From Schizochytrium sp. TIO01 (lineage: Eukaryota; Sar; Bigyra; Thraustochytrida; Thraustochytriidae): DNA of 64,000 nt. Below, piece by piece: positions 21,801 to 30,563 of the stretch. Positions within the stretch are counted from its first letter, which is position 1. Every line of letters begins with the position of its first letter. The stretch spans positions 8,742,761 to 8,806,760 of the forward strand of contig SMSO01000031.1 of assembly GCA_004764695.1 (NCBI GenBank). The letters run 5' to 3'. Both the position numbers and the translations under genes were made by a program. The notes under the pieces are model-generated. The model was given only the letters and a program-made list of their open reading frames with translations. It did not search any database and had not been told where the DNA came from.

Positions 21801-22993
21801 GATGACTGCCTCATTGGCCGTAGGCATTGAGCCCTGGCCAATCCATGCTCGTCTGAGCGAGAAAATGAATTATGAGCTCGACAAAATCCATGTGCTTCTT
21901 CGAGCGATACAGGTACATTCCCTCGAAGTATATCACGAAGGCAAGTTGAGGGTCCGGTCTGAGATTTGCTTAGGTCTACTGTGGTGCCGTTGCATAATGA
22001 AACACGTTCCTCCGGGCTAAGCTGGGAGGGAGCCTGGCGTACACACTTGAGACGGTCAGGCAAAATTCCTATCGGATGTGCACGGTTGCATAGACTCGCA
22101 CGAAGCTCAGGGTTGAAAGAGGCACCTTGTACTTGCTGCCAGCCTCCGTGCTGAAAACAAGATACTGGGACATCCGATTCTGCTCCTACACAAAGAGAGG
22201 CAGCAATTTCTGGTTGTATATTCGCTTTGTTGGCACTTGCCGCACACTGTCCAGGGCTTGCAGTTTGGGCTTCTTGACAGACACTTGTGCAAACTTCACT
22301 CGGGGCTCGTCCGCACGCAAGAGCACATTCTTGCGGGCTCGATGATGCTGCCTTATGGCAGATCTGAATAACCTGGTCATTAGAAAGACCACGATTCCCT
22401 TTACGTACAGCTTCTGCGCAGGATGCCGCGTTGCTTTGTCCTTTTTGACAAAGACGCACAACATCATACGTATCAACTCCTGCGGTGCGCATTGAGGATT
22501 CGACACATTGTGCTTTGATGTTTGCTGTGCCTTCGACGGTTTTAGCACAAAGTTCGATTATTTGTCCATGGGAGAAGCGTGGGTCTTCCACTAGTCGTAC
22601 GCAAAGCCCAACAGAGTTAGACTCAGCACCAGCACATAGCATAGCACGCTCAGAAGCTGCCCATGTCGCTCGAGGCGCTGACAGGCAGTCTCGCAGAGCG
22701 TTGAGGTTTCCTCCGTGGCTGCAAAGCGTAATTAAATCTTCTCGATTGAACTGTTCCGAAAAGGTGACAGCACATTTTGCAATATTTTCATCGCTAGGGT
22801 CGAGTCTGCAGAGTCTCCCGCGCTGGTTCTTTGACCATACGGCGAGAGCTGGGAAGCTCGAGCATGCCTGGCTCTCATGACCAGTTTGAGAAAGTGAATT
22901 TGCAGCTGCATCCACCTTCAAGCCTTGAACAATGAAAAGAACGATGCATAGGGCTAGGATTCGTAGTGGTGCCGGGCATTCTCGCGAAGCCAT
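18809..22993 (-). CDS. Secreted/ER Cys-repeat protein with C-terminal J domain
   Basis: I chose the ATG at 22993 (context AACATGG), giving 1394 residues; the open frame further upstream has no ATG. The N-terminus is a signal peptide (MASRECPAP then ILALCIVLFIVQGL, cleavage near VDAAA). Residues about 40-1080 hold roughly 25 degenerate copies of a unit of about 35-45 residues with two conserved Cys: L-C-x2-A-x(3-6)-P-x2-C-A, then L-S-x4-I-x-L-C; LCQSAKDSYPAQCA and LCTNAESHIPGECA are clear examples. A repeat-free region follows, then a J domain near the end (YHRASLEWHPDRW; HPD motif intact). J domains recruit Hsp70, so with the signal peptide a lumenal partner such as BiP is likely (inference). 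No membrane helix after the signal peptide and no KDEL-like tail. I do not know the repeat family. Intronless. Confidence 0.88.
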   Translation of the reverse strand: MASRECPAPLRILALCIVLFIVQGLKVDAAANSLSQTGHESQACSSFPALAVWSKNQRGRLCRLDPSDENIAKCAVTFSEQFNREDLITLCSHGGNLNALRDCLSAPRATWAASERAMLCAGAESNSVGLCVRLVEDPRFSHGQIIELCAKTVEGTANIKAQCVESSMRTAGVDTYDVVRLCQKGQSNAASCAEAVRKGNRGLSNDQVIQICHKAASSSPQECALACGRAPSEVCTSVCQEAQTASPGQCAASANKANIQPEIAASLCVGAESDVPVSCFQHGGWQQVQGASFNPELRASLCNRAHPIGILPDRLKCVRQAPSQLSPEERVSLCNGTTVDLSKSQTGPSTCLRDILRGNVPVSLEEAHGFCRAHNSFSRSDEHGLARAQCLRPMRQSSPPRAAALQLCKDHHLVPSGVGASQLQCAADAVKVDPTMSTQEIIDLCRFATDGGPSYCYTQSHKIGLASAHRAATIAMCAVEPLHGICCIEALQRGLSKSNLQQFAASAALVCKSPLREGNCRGPAECFAESISRKLNEEFAANLCQSAKDSYPAQCAFQLRKHYKELSDDEVQEMCSNTTHGDLGIEQREPTSCMEAGKGLLKARVFDEPLPRLRELCTKAQYGIDAIECIQHYRKRVGTSRVESQILVDLCTSVPNGTQSIEACVLATSLASPFREKLCTGSESSAPAVCASRLEESSLKLDAQLIVDACQNAKFPGEAIANCVVSGVEAKVKRVTKRSVIKLCQFRHDGQSVLSGSKGAQHAANLAEVLDLKPVDILDLVRSVVSLECARLGSRRGLSLSQIKELCSNAGDDPATVCLESLATAFSPGQAVRLCAKAGKDHSQKLARCIQAATSGGLDDVESIVQLCQSPLDVNLSNDMRKCLRLGSEVGLGQNDLARLCTNATSELPVRCFVNLQREMSSLTGKQIIELCLADANEAPGCVRDVFDKSRDFELRELLSFCSVPFANITALCVASAPSGWTRLDKIELCTNAESHIPGECAASISRDLRISRGQMIKLCQKAKDLRPVKCAQALVPTAGADIAVVICRQPERLALEPGVSEAPQRCASHSIVSRSLTPNKGLSRRMIEACRVAASRPTRLTLLQTRELYELVISGKLLTGDNLGPLIYELVDQFNFPTNLSDAPGRGLGWGGQDFVIVRLRRDGITNEFLPVENLETDPALYSNGHWVQFPQVRVVGVSGDFELIASFASLPLIRSLPFKFSAHRNMAEALRALLRCASLPVRLQCKNPLDEADEVHYVSYPWSSWLYARSCEEELESVGIEVLESPHPFSQGTYVRLKNGPAKLLAGFGVPTEEMTAEEILGIEANVTSSQLRKAYHRASLEWHPDRWVSFHPDLQAQAADVFLKISRARSAVQERLTAALESEFSCSSSAV

Positions 22994-24143
22994 GTTGGAG
23001 CGGGCACGTCTAGCCCGCTCACGCTTTACGTTTCGCGACGTAGAGATGTTTAGTTTTATTGACCAAGTTAGCAGTTTGCGACTCTTCAACAAGTTTTGGT
23101 TCGATTCCCTCTTCTCCCTAAAGTCTGCGAGAGTTTCTGAATCTACACTGGTTTGCGCCCTTGGGTGATCTAGATCTCCTTACTTTCCCGAGTAGCCCTG
23201 TAGGATCAATAGTAGTAGCGTTTATTTTAATTTCTGCTGCGATCGTTTCGACTTTGTCTCGCCCGAGAACGATGAATCTGAACCTTAAAATTTAAATGCA
23301 GAGCGCAGGTAGCGAGTGATGTAAGCTCTGTAACCTGTACTCGTTGTCAAGGAAACTAATCGAGGGCCTCTTGCACCATAGAAAGAAAATCGCAAAAGGC
23401 AACGTGGTTTCCCGAGTATCTGTTTGGGCAAGCGTGCCCGTTTCCTCACCACCTCAGACCAGGCCTATGCTTCTCGCTCTAATTTGTTGTTCTTGTATAA
23501 TACTACGTAGTTCTAGGACCCAGAGTTTCAGAATTGCGCCCCCTAAGAGGTTCTGCGTTTTGTCAATCCGAACGCGGGCAAATGAAGGTTGGATAGCCTT
23601 CGCTCTTAGTTTTAGCTAACCACCTTCTTCTACCTTGGTGCGCAGGGTGTTTAATTTGAGGCGTAGGTATGGCTAAAGCGATTGATGAAGAATCCTCTGC
23701 GTCAACAAAGGAAAAAGAAAGGTACTCTAAGAAAGAGTAGGGCAAAGCCCTGCTATTGCAATATCGTGCACGATAGTCATGCATGACCCTATCTTATGTG
23801 TTGAAAAACTTCAACGGTCAAATGGTCTTAAACGTAAGTGCTAATAACAAGCGCTTCAATCTATTTCTGGCTATGCAAACACTAGGGATTATAGTGTGAT
23901 GAATAAGCAGGACTCACGAGCGGTGAATGCAGAATGGAACAAATGGGCTTCTGAGAACGTATAGCATATAGCGAGGTTGCTTATTGAGGTGGCGCTGACA
24001 CCCACGTTTACTGTGCAATAAGGTAGCAACAAACTCACGTGGAAAAGTAGTTCTTGAAAATAGAAAGGAAGTCAATACGCTTGAGGGAAACAGACAGTGG
24101 TGATACGAGGCGTTGACGTTGAGGCCGATCGTACTCGGCAGAG
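22994..24143. other. Divergent intergenic region
   Basis: 1.15 kb between the Cys-repeat/J-domain gene (-) and TMEM231 (+), presumably both promoters. No protein-like frame and no obvious repeat. A tRNA-like B-box sequence at 23098-23108 was checked and rejected. Confidence 0.5.
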
Positions 24144-25124
24144 ATGGTCGTGACAGTGTTTTCTGAGCCTGTGCAGAGGCGCTACCGGACGTCAGTGTGC
24201 TCATTGGCGTTTTGCTTTCATGCATTAATGATTGTGGGCGCAATCTTGGTGCCATTCTACGTGGGGTTTGCGTCGAGGAACTTCTGGCTGAAGACGAATA
24301 CTTTTCGTGAGCAGCCCAGCTTGGAGTTCAAGTATGATATGATCTTCTTGCTTCATGGGATTTCAACTGAAGATCAGAGCGTGCAGACGTGGGCATGGGC
24401 CACTAACGAGGATGTCCGGGATGTTTATGAGCCGTACCTTCGCGCCCCAATGATCCGTGCTTGGTCGGAGGACGATAACATGGACGGTTTGGTAGATCGT
24501 TGGACTGTTGCAGTGCAGATGCCACTTGATGCGAGTGAGCAAGTGCTTCATGTGCAGGCCTTGGCTATGTTTGATTACTCATTAAACGGACCTGCACAGC
24601 TTGACATGGATGGGGTTGTATTTGTAGACTACAGTAGCTCAATGCCTGGGAAGAGTCTGCAGGTGGAGGGAGAGGTGAAGTTGAGACAGCGCTCGCCTCT
24701 CTCTGTGCGTCGCACGAACGCTGATCCGGCCTTGCTCTTCAATGCAGGACGGGGTTTAGCCTCGATGCAGTCTGCATCATTGGGAGCAATAATGGGAAGC
24801 TATGCAAAGCGCAACTATACCATGGACTTTACAAATGAATTCAAGGTCTGGGAAATCGCGAAGTCGCGTGATTCTTTTAGCACAACTGCAGGAAGCTTTG
24901 GACTCAATCTGACCGTGCACGTTCCGGTTGATGAGATTCTCTACACACCAGATCTGCCAGAGGTCCTCAAGGTAGCATGGATTCAATATTTTAGCTTGTT
25001 TGCATTATTTTTCTGTCTCATGTATGGGCTCATGTACTTTGTGTACACGAACCAGGTTCTTGAGACCCTGGTGGAGAGTGACGGCCGGGCACCCCATGTT
25101 CAATTTAAGCAGCACCGTTTCTAA
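24144..25124 (+). CDS. TMEM231: TMEM231 homologue, ciliary transition-zone protein
   Basis: A 326-residue intronless protein with the TMEM231 plan: a short N-terminal cytosolic piece with FSEPVQRRYR, membrane helix 1 (about 18-42), a long extracytosolic domain, membrane helix 2 (about 277-300, following VAWIQYFS) and a short tail. Family landmarks seen: NFWLKTNTFREQP just after helix 1, the DDNMDGLVDRW block, EVKLRQRSPLS, and YTPDLPEVLKVAWIQY before helix 2. In animals TMEM231 is part of the MKS/B9 complex that gates membrane-protein entry into cilia. Its presence implies that this organism builds a cilium or flagellum with a transition zone. N-glycosylation sequons (NYT, NLT) lie in the lumenal part. 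Confidence 0.92.
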   Translation: MVVTVFSEPVQRRYRTSVCSLAFCFHALMIVGAILVPFYVGFASRNFWLKTNTFREQPSLEFKYDMIFLLHGISTEDQSVQTWAWATNEDVRDVYEPYLRAPMIRAWSEDDNMDGLVDRWTVAVQMPLDASEQVLHVQALAMFDYSLNGPAQLDMDGVVFVDYSSSMPGKSLQVEGEVKLRQRSPLSVRRTNADPALLFNAGRGLASMQSASLGAIMGSYAKRNYTMDFTNEFKVWEIAKSRDSFSTTAGSFGLNLTVHVPVDEILYTPDLPEVLKVAWIQYFSLFALFFCLMYGLMYFVYTNQVLETLVESDGRAPHVQFKQHRF

Positions 25125-26147
25125 TCTCTTTAAACACTCCTTCATATACAACAAGGGCCTGTTTCTCCTCTCTATGCACTTCGTACTATTATTATCTCTC
25201 GTACCAAAGCTATAATCTTTGTTTGTTCTTGTTTGATCTAGCCTCTTTTTGTGTATTTGTTGGTTTATAGCCTTTGTTTATAGTAGTAGCCAAGCCACCC
25301 AATTTCTTTTTTTAAAAGTCTCATAAGTGAACCAAGTTATTATCAATCTACATCATGAAAAACTGAAATAATTATACCCAAAGTACTACCTAGGCACGTA
25401 CCTATTCATGATTTAAGTAAACGAATTGATAGGAGCGGACTCTGACTAGTGAGAGAGCTGGGCACTTTTTACCAAGGTAGGTAGTAGGTACCTAATACAG
25501 CGATCTTCAATCAGGCAACGCTACTTGCTACTTGTCACTTGTTATCTACCTACATAAGTTCTTTCATCATGCAACATTATCTCGCCAGCCAGGACTCAAT
25601 TCATCAGAGAACATGCTTCACGTTCTGGGTAGACGCATTGAACTTATTGTGGCAGAAAAGCTTCCGTTATCATGAACAATAACAAGAACAAGCGAGTAAC
25701 AAGGTGAACAACCCAAAATCTTGGGAAGAGAGAAATGTGACGATTGCTCTTGGGACACTGGAGGAGGAAGAAGAGCACGAAACCATCTTAATTACAAAGT
25801 GTAATGAAAGATACAAGTGAGGAGGGTGGAGGAGTTTGTAAGTTATTCATCGATGTGAGTTCGTTTCGTTTGAGTGTTAGCTTTTGGGATTACTACGATG
25901 ATTCAAGGTTGTTATTGCACGCAATAGTGGTGCATTGGACTTGATAGAGCCTCGGCGGGGCGACACGGGAGGGACAGAGAAGCAAAACCTTCGCTGGGTT
26001 TAACATAGGTCAGGTTTTGCCTAAAAACCACCGCAAGGACAGTGCTCTCAGGTCAAAATGTCACAAACGTGCAAAACGGAAAAGATCAATCAAGTAGGAT
26101 GTGGAGAAACAATAGATCAGCAGGCAGTAGTAGTGATTTATAAAAGA
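25125..26147. other. Convergent 3' flanks of TMEM231 and eS10
   Basis: 1 kb between convergent genes, presumably both 3' untranslated regions. Short GTAGGTA/CCTAC motifs recur near 25390-25550. No gene seen. Confidence 0.5.
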
Positions 26148-27322
26148 TTACTGACCACGGCCAAAGCCGCCCTCCCTCCGGTAGCCATCACCGAAGCCGC
26201 CGTTGCCACGGCCGAAGCCACCGTCGCCGCGGAAGCGGGGGTTGAAGTCACGGCCGGCACCGCCGTCCTTGTTGTATCTGTCGCCACCGAAGCCGCGCTC
26301 GCGGCCAAAGCCAGCGCCGGCAGGGCGGGCGGCCTGGGCCTGCTGCTTCTTGTGAGTCTGGGGGACAATCTCCTCAGGCAGGTGAAGGAACTCACGGAGG
26401 TAGGCGATGCCCTCCTCGGTGAGGTACCAGTAGTACCACTGCCAGTTGAAGGTCTCGCGAACGTAGCCGCGGGACTTGAGGGAGGTCATGAGCTTGACAA
26501 CCTGGAGGTTAGGCACGTCGATGGTCTCATGCTTGGGCTTGACAAAGTCCTTGGAGGCGACAACGACACCCTCTGCGAATTACAAGAATATACAATAACG
26601 TCAACAAGATCAAAAGTTAGTCAACCAGTTCAAATTCTGAGGTTCCCCCCGCTCCTTTGAAAACACACAAAAGGGAGGATGAAGGCAGATGTCGTTTCCT
26701 TTCAGATTAGGCAATCACGCGTTCAATCTGGTACATGGTGCAGCGGAGACAATCAATCAATCACTCGAACCGTCATGACCAGTCAAATAAATGAGAACTC
26801 AATCAGACCAAACCAGGCCAAGCGAGGCCTGTTCTTCAGCAGATTCAATCCACATCGAGCGCGAGCGTAGTTCACAATCGTTCAGGTGCGCGGTAGTTGC
26901 CAGCACATCATCCACATAAGCACCAGATACACATGCATTCATTCATTCATTCAAGCGCATGCGTATAAGACTCCCTATGTAAACTACGGCAACCAGCCAG
27001 CACCATCGTCAAACAACTCTTGCGCAGGTTCTGCAGGCGGTCGGTTCGCAGCCCTTTCCCGCGCTGCTCCCTTCGCCGCCGCCTCCTCCCGCGTGCTTCA
27101 ATCCTCCCCGCTGCGTTGCTCGTCTCTCCGGCGTCTCTTCTGTCGCCTTTCCCAGGAGCCACACATATCATCATCATCTCTCCCTGCCCATGCCTGCCTG
27201 CCTGCATGCCATCCTTCGGCCCGCTGCCTGCCTCTGTGCGAGCGAGGCTCTCGTCTCCGCGCCAACCTACCCTTGAAGAGGTGCGAGTACACCGCGAGGC
27301 GGTTCTTCTTGGGCACGAGCAT
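26148..27322 (-). CDS. RPS10: Small-subunit ribosomal protein eS10
   Basis: Two exons on the minus strand, 27322-27271 and 26572-26148, flank a 698-bp GT-AG intron (donor AAGG|GTAGGT, acceptor TTCGCAG|AGGG). The junction rebuilds the family sequence [14 protein letters not shown] across a split codon. The product is 158 residues, close to the animal and fungal length. [15 protein letters not shown] opens the protein, [14 protein letters not shown] is the diagnostic winged-helix core, and the last 50 residues are a Gly/Arg/Phe-rich tail typical of eS10. The protein sits in the head of the 40S subunit near the mRNA entry. The gene is divergent from uL14 1.8 kb away. Codon use is strongly GC-ending, as expected for a highly expressed gene. 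Confidence 0.96.
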
Positions 27323-29135
27323 CCTGCTGCTGTCGTCGTCCACTCCGGTCTGTCTCTGCCTGTGGCTCTGTCTTCGCTTCTGCTTCTGTCTCTCTGCTTG
27401 CTTTCTCTTCGCCAGCAACCCTATTCCTCCCTATCCGCCGCTATTCGTCCATCAATCGCCTCCCAACTACCCGCGCCTACCACTCCGCTACCGCCCGCTA
27501 CGCCCCCTTTGCCCCACTTGCGCCGCCCATTCTCCACTTGCAGACCCCCCCCGCAACTGCCCTATCCCCCATTCTCTACTGTACGCCCGCCCATTCTCCA
27601 CTTACCATACCCCACTTGCCGCCCGCCGGGCACCGCTCCCCGCGTTACCTCGCCCTACGCCCAAGGATTCCCCGCGTTACCCCATGTTGGCAAAGGGAGG
27701 AGGCGGATAGGCCGCGGCTTAGGCCTCTTTTAAGGCGCCGCCATCCGTGCGAAACGCGCCTCGGAGCAATCGGGAGAATTGTACCCTAACCCTAGAAGGA
27801 AAGAGGCCTAAAGAGCTAGGGTTAGGTCTTTGGAGAAGGGGGGTTAGCAGGAGCGGGAGCGAGGGGGACCAGAATATAGGGCATATAAAGTTACAGGATA
27901 CATCATTGGGGATAAGGGATAGTTATGGGTCGGGGAATCATGGAGGGGGTATGGCGCGTAGGAAAAGCTGTGGCGGCGAAGAGGTGCGGCAGGCAGGCTT
28001 GAGCTCGCAGAGGGAGCGATGCGCCCCGAAATGGCGCTCCGTGGCCTTCCTGGCCCGCTCCCCGCCGCCAGAAAAATTCCCCTCTCGCAGCCGGCACCCT
28101 GGGCCTCCCTGCCGCCCTCGCTGCGCCCTTCTCCGCAGCCTGCCCGGCCCTCCACATTTCCTCCCGTTCTCCAAATCTGCCTCCGCTGCGCCCAATCCCC
28201 TCGCCTCTTTTCCTACACTCCGTATTTTATCCTTTTCGGACGCCCACCGCGCACCGCCCATCCCTAGCCTCCATTAGGTAACCCTTACCCCCGCCCTCTC
28301 GAGGTCCGGGGAACGCGGGGAAACTATCTGTCTTCTCTACGCCCAATATGGGAGGGTGGTGCGGAGCGGCGGGGACGCGGGGGCATTAAAGGCGCGCGAA
28401 GGGGGGCCCGAGGAGGGGGGATGGAGAAAGGGGACCCGGGGTCAGTGCAGAAGGAGGCAAAGAAGGGAAAGAAAGCAAAGGCGGCGGCGCCACCAAAGCA
28501 GATCAGGAGCACGACACCGGTACGTGGCGCTGCGCGGGCGCGGCGGAGCGGCGGGCGGCGGCGGACAGGCCGCGGTCGCCGGGGTACCTAGGCAGGCCAG
28601 GGTCAGTGGTTGACCGCGGCCGAGTCGGCTGACCGCAGGCAGCTGCTGGATGCATGCATGCATGGACGGCCGAATGAATGGATGGCCGAGTGAATGCTGC
28701 TCTGCTCGACTTGAAGCCCGAGACTCGCGGAGACGCGGAGCGGAGAGGGACCGAGCGTGGAGGAAGACGTCGAGGCAGGCGGGGAGAGCAGAAGCGGAAG
28801 AGGATTGCCGCTGATGAGTTCCCTCACGAGGCAGCCCGTCAATGGGCGGCTTCGCCTGTCTTGGAAGAGCCAAGAACTGGGTGGTGGCGAATGATTGATT
28901 ATGGTGAACTTACATAATCTTGTTCAAGACCAAAACTCATTCGACGCTTTCTGACTTGAGCTTTCATCCGAGTCGCAGCAACAGAGTGTGGGTGGAGAAG
29001 AGATGATAGAGATTGTGAAGACGTTGAGTGAGCGTGAACTGTTGAGACTGACGTATGGTGACTGGATGAAATCGTGATGGACCAAATGTTGTTGGTGAAT
29101 ACAGGAAGAGCTAGTTGCTTTTCTACTAACTCAAA
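27323..29135. promoter_or_regulatory. Shared upstream region of divergent eS10 and uL14 genes
   Basis: 1.8 kb between two divergent ribosomal protein starts. It is very GC-rich with strong strand asymmetry: the plus strand is C-rich from about 27340 to 28330 and G-rich from about 28330 to 28620. Many overlapping long open frames occur on both strands, which is expected from the base composition; none looks like a protein. Possible 5' untranslated exons of either gene cannot be located by eye. Confidence 0.55.
27785..27826. promoter_or_regulatory. Inverted telo-box-like pair (CCTAACCCTAG / CTAGGGTTAGG)
   Basis: A perfect 11-bp inverted repeat: CCTAACCCTAG at 27785-27795 and CTAGGGTTAGG at 27816-27826. 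The core is the TTAGGG telomere-type motif. Telo-box motifs and TTAGGG-binding factors (Tbf1-type in fungi, telo-box binding factors in plants) are known regulators of ribosomal protein genes. The location, between two divergent ribosomal protein genes and about 460 bp from the eS10 ATG, makes a regulatory role plausible but unproven. Confidence 0.5.
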
Positions 29136-29788
29136 ATGCCCACCCGTGGACGCGCCGGTGCCGCTGGCACCAAGTACCGCATGACCGTTGGTCTCCCCAC
29201 GGCTGCCCTCATCAACTGCGCCGACAACACTGGTGCTAAGAACCTGGTAAGTGCAGAGTATGCGCCTCATGAGTAACTTTAATTCTCTGGGGTTGTATTA
29301 TGTTTATAAAACAACATGGAGGTGAGATTCCTTCATTGGTTCTTGGAGGTCAGTCGAATGCTAACTCGAACAAATTCAATTGGGTGCGCGCTCGCTTGTT
29401 TCTTGGTTGCTCGTCATTTATTATTTCCATCATAAACCATTATTGTGGCTCGTCTTCTGTACATTAATAATCACAGTACGTCGTCGCTGTGACCAACATC
29501 CGCGGCCGCTTGAACCGTCTCCCCGCCGCCAGCGTTGGTGACATGATTCTGTGCTCTGTCAAGAAGGGTAAGCCCGAACTTCGTAAGAAGATGATGCCCG
29601 GTATTGTCGTGCGCCAGCGCAAGGCTTGGCGCCGAAAGGACGGCACCTACATCTACTTCGAGGACAACGCTGGTGTCATCGTCAACCCCAAGGGTGAGAT
29701 GAAGGGCTCTGCCATCACTGGCCCCGTGGGCAAGGAGTGCGCCGACCTCTGGCCGCGTATTGCAAGCAACGCTGGCTCCATTGTCTAA
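29136..29788 (+). CDS. RPL23: Large-subunit ribosomal protein uL14
   Basis: Exons 29136-29246 and 29477-29788 are joined across a 230-bp GT-AG intron (CTG|GTAAGT...TCACAG|TAC). The product is 140 residues, the same length as human RPL23. Recognisable blocks are [19 protein letters not shown] before the intron, [20 protein letters not shown] after it, then [11 protein letters not shown] and [18 protein letters not shown]. uL14 lies at the 60S/40S interface and contributes to intersubunit bridges. Codon choice is strongly biased to GC-ending codons, unlike most neighbours. It is divergent from eS10. Confidence 0.97.
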
Positions 29789-30563
29789 TTGCTTAAAACC
29801 CTATCCTTTCCCCACATGACCTCGTTTTTGCTCTTTGTTTCATTTGATTCTTGGTGCTTTTAACAGCACGCCATTTAGTCTCCTTGCTGATGTTCTTAAT
29901 TCCTTGAGTTGTCCCGTCCTCACTGTACCTGCTCGGTGTCTGTGTTTCCTCTTTTGTTTTCATTCAGAGATAGATTATGGCAGAGCAAGAGAATTTACCT
30001 TGCAAACTTAGTCTTGCCTTTCTCCTTATTTGTCTCTCTGGTTTCGTATGGGTGCAGAAACTAACGAAGGAGTGGTGCATTTGTGATTGCAAAAGTGGAA
30101 CAGCATGGGTACTGTGCAGTTAAAGATGTCTTGCGAAAGGTATGCGGATGACAATGCGGAGGAAGCTCTGTTAGCGTTTTATTATGTATTTAATTGACTG
30201 TGCCTCCAAAATAAAATACTAGAGTTTGAGAAACTTGGTTTACGCCCAAACTATCAGAGGGAGGAATATGCTATGCAGTAAAAATGTAACGGCTGATACA
30301 AGTCCCAAGTACTCATTATGAGCTTGAAAGGGAAGGGAAGAAAAGAACACATGTATTCTGAGATATCTATCCAATTTGAAGAATGCGATTCAAAGATGTG
30401 CTTATTTACAGCTTCTTCATATTTCACATTAGAGTGATAACATAATGGAGATTTGGAACGCCTCAAAGACAACAGAGGACTCAAATTTTTTGGTACTGAA
30501 ACGAATAAGAAATAAGATGTACAAAATACTAACAATACAAGCTATCATTATTCCATGACAACC
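29789..30563. other. Convergent 3' flanks of uL14 and the SBP2-like gene
   Basis: Contains the probable 3' untranslated regions of both genes. No additional gene recognised. Confidence 0.5.

Noticed and set aside
22994-23092. Upstream N-terminal extension of the Cys-repeat protein
   Set aside because: It has no ATG and would place a charged segment before a clear signal peptide.
23098-23108. Perfect-looking tRNA B-box GGTTCGATTCC
   Set aside because: The flanking bases do not form a T stem, and no acceptor or D arm can be drawn around it.
26886-27733. Long overlapping plus-strand open frames (274 and 237 codons)
   Set aside because: They overlie exon 1 and the intron of eS10 on the other strand, are Pro/Ser/Leu/Arg low-complexity, and are explained by GC-rich, skewed composition.
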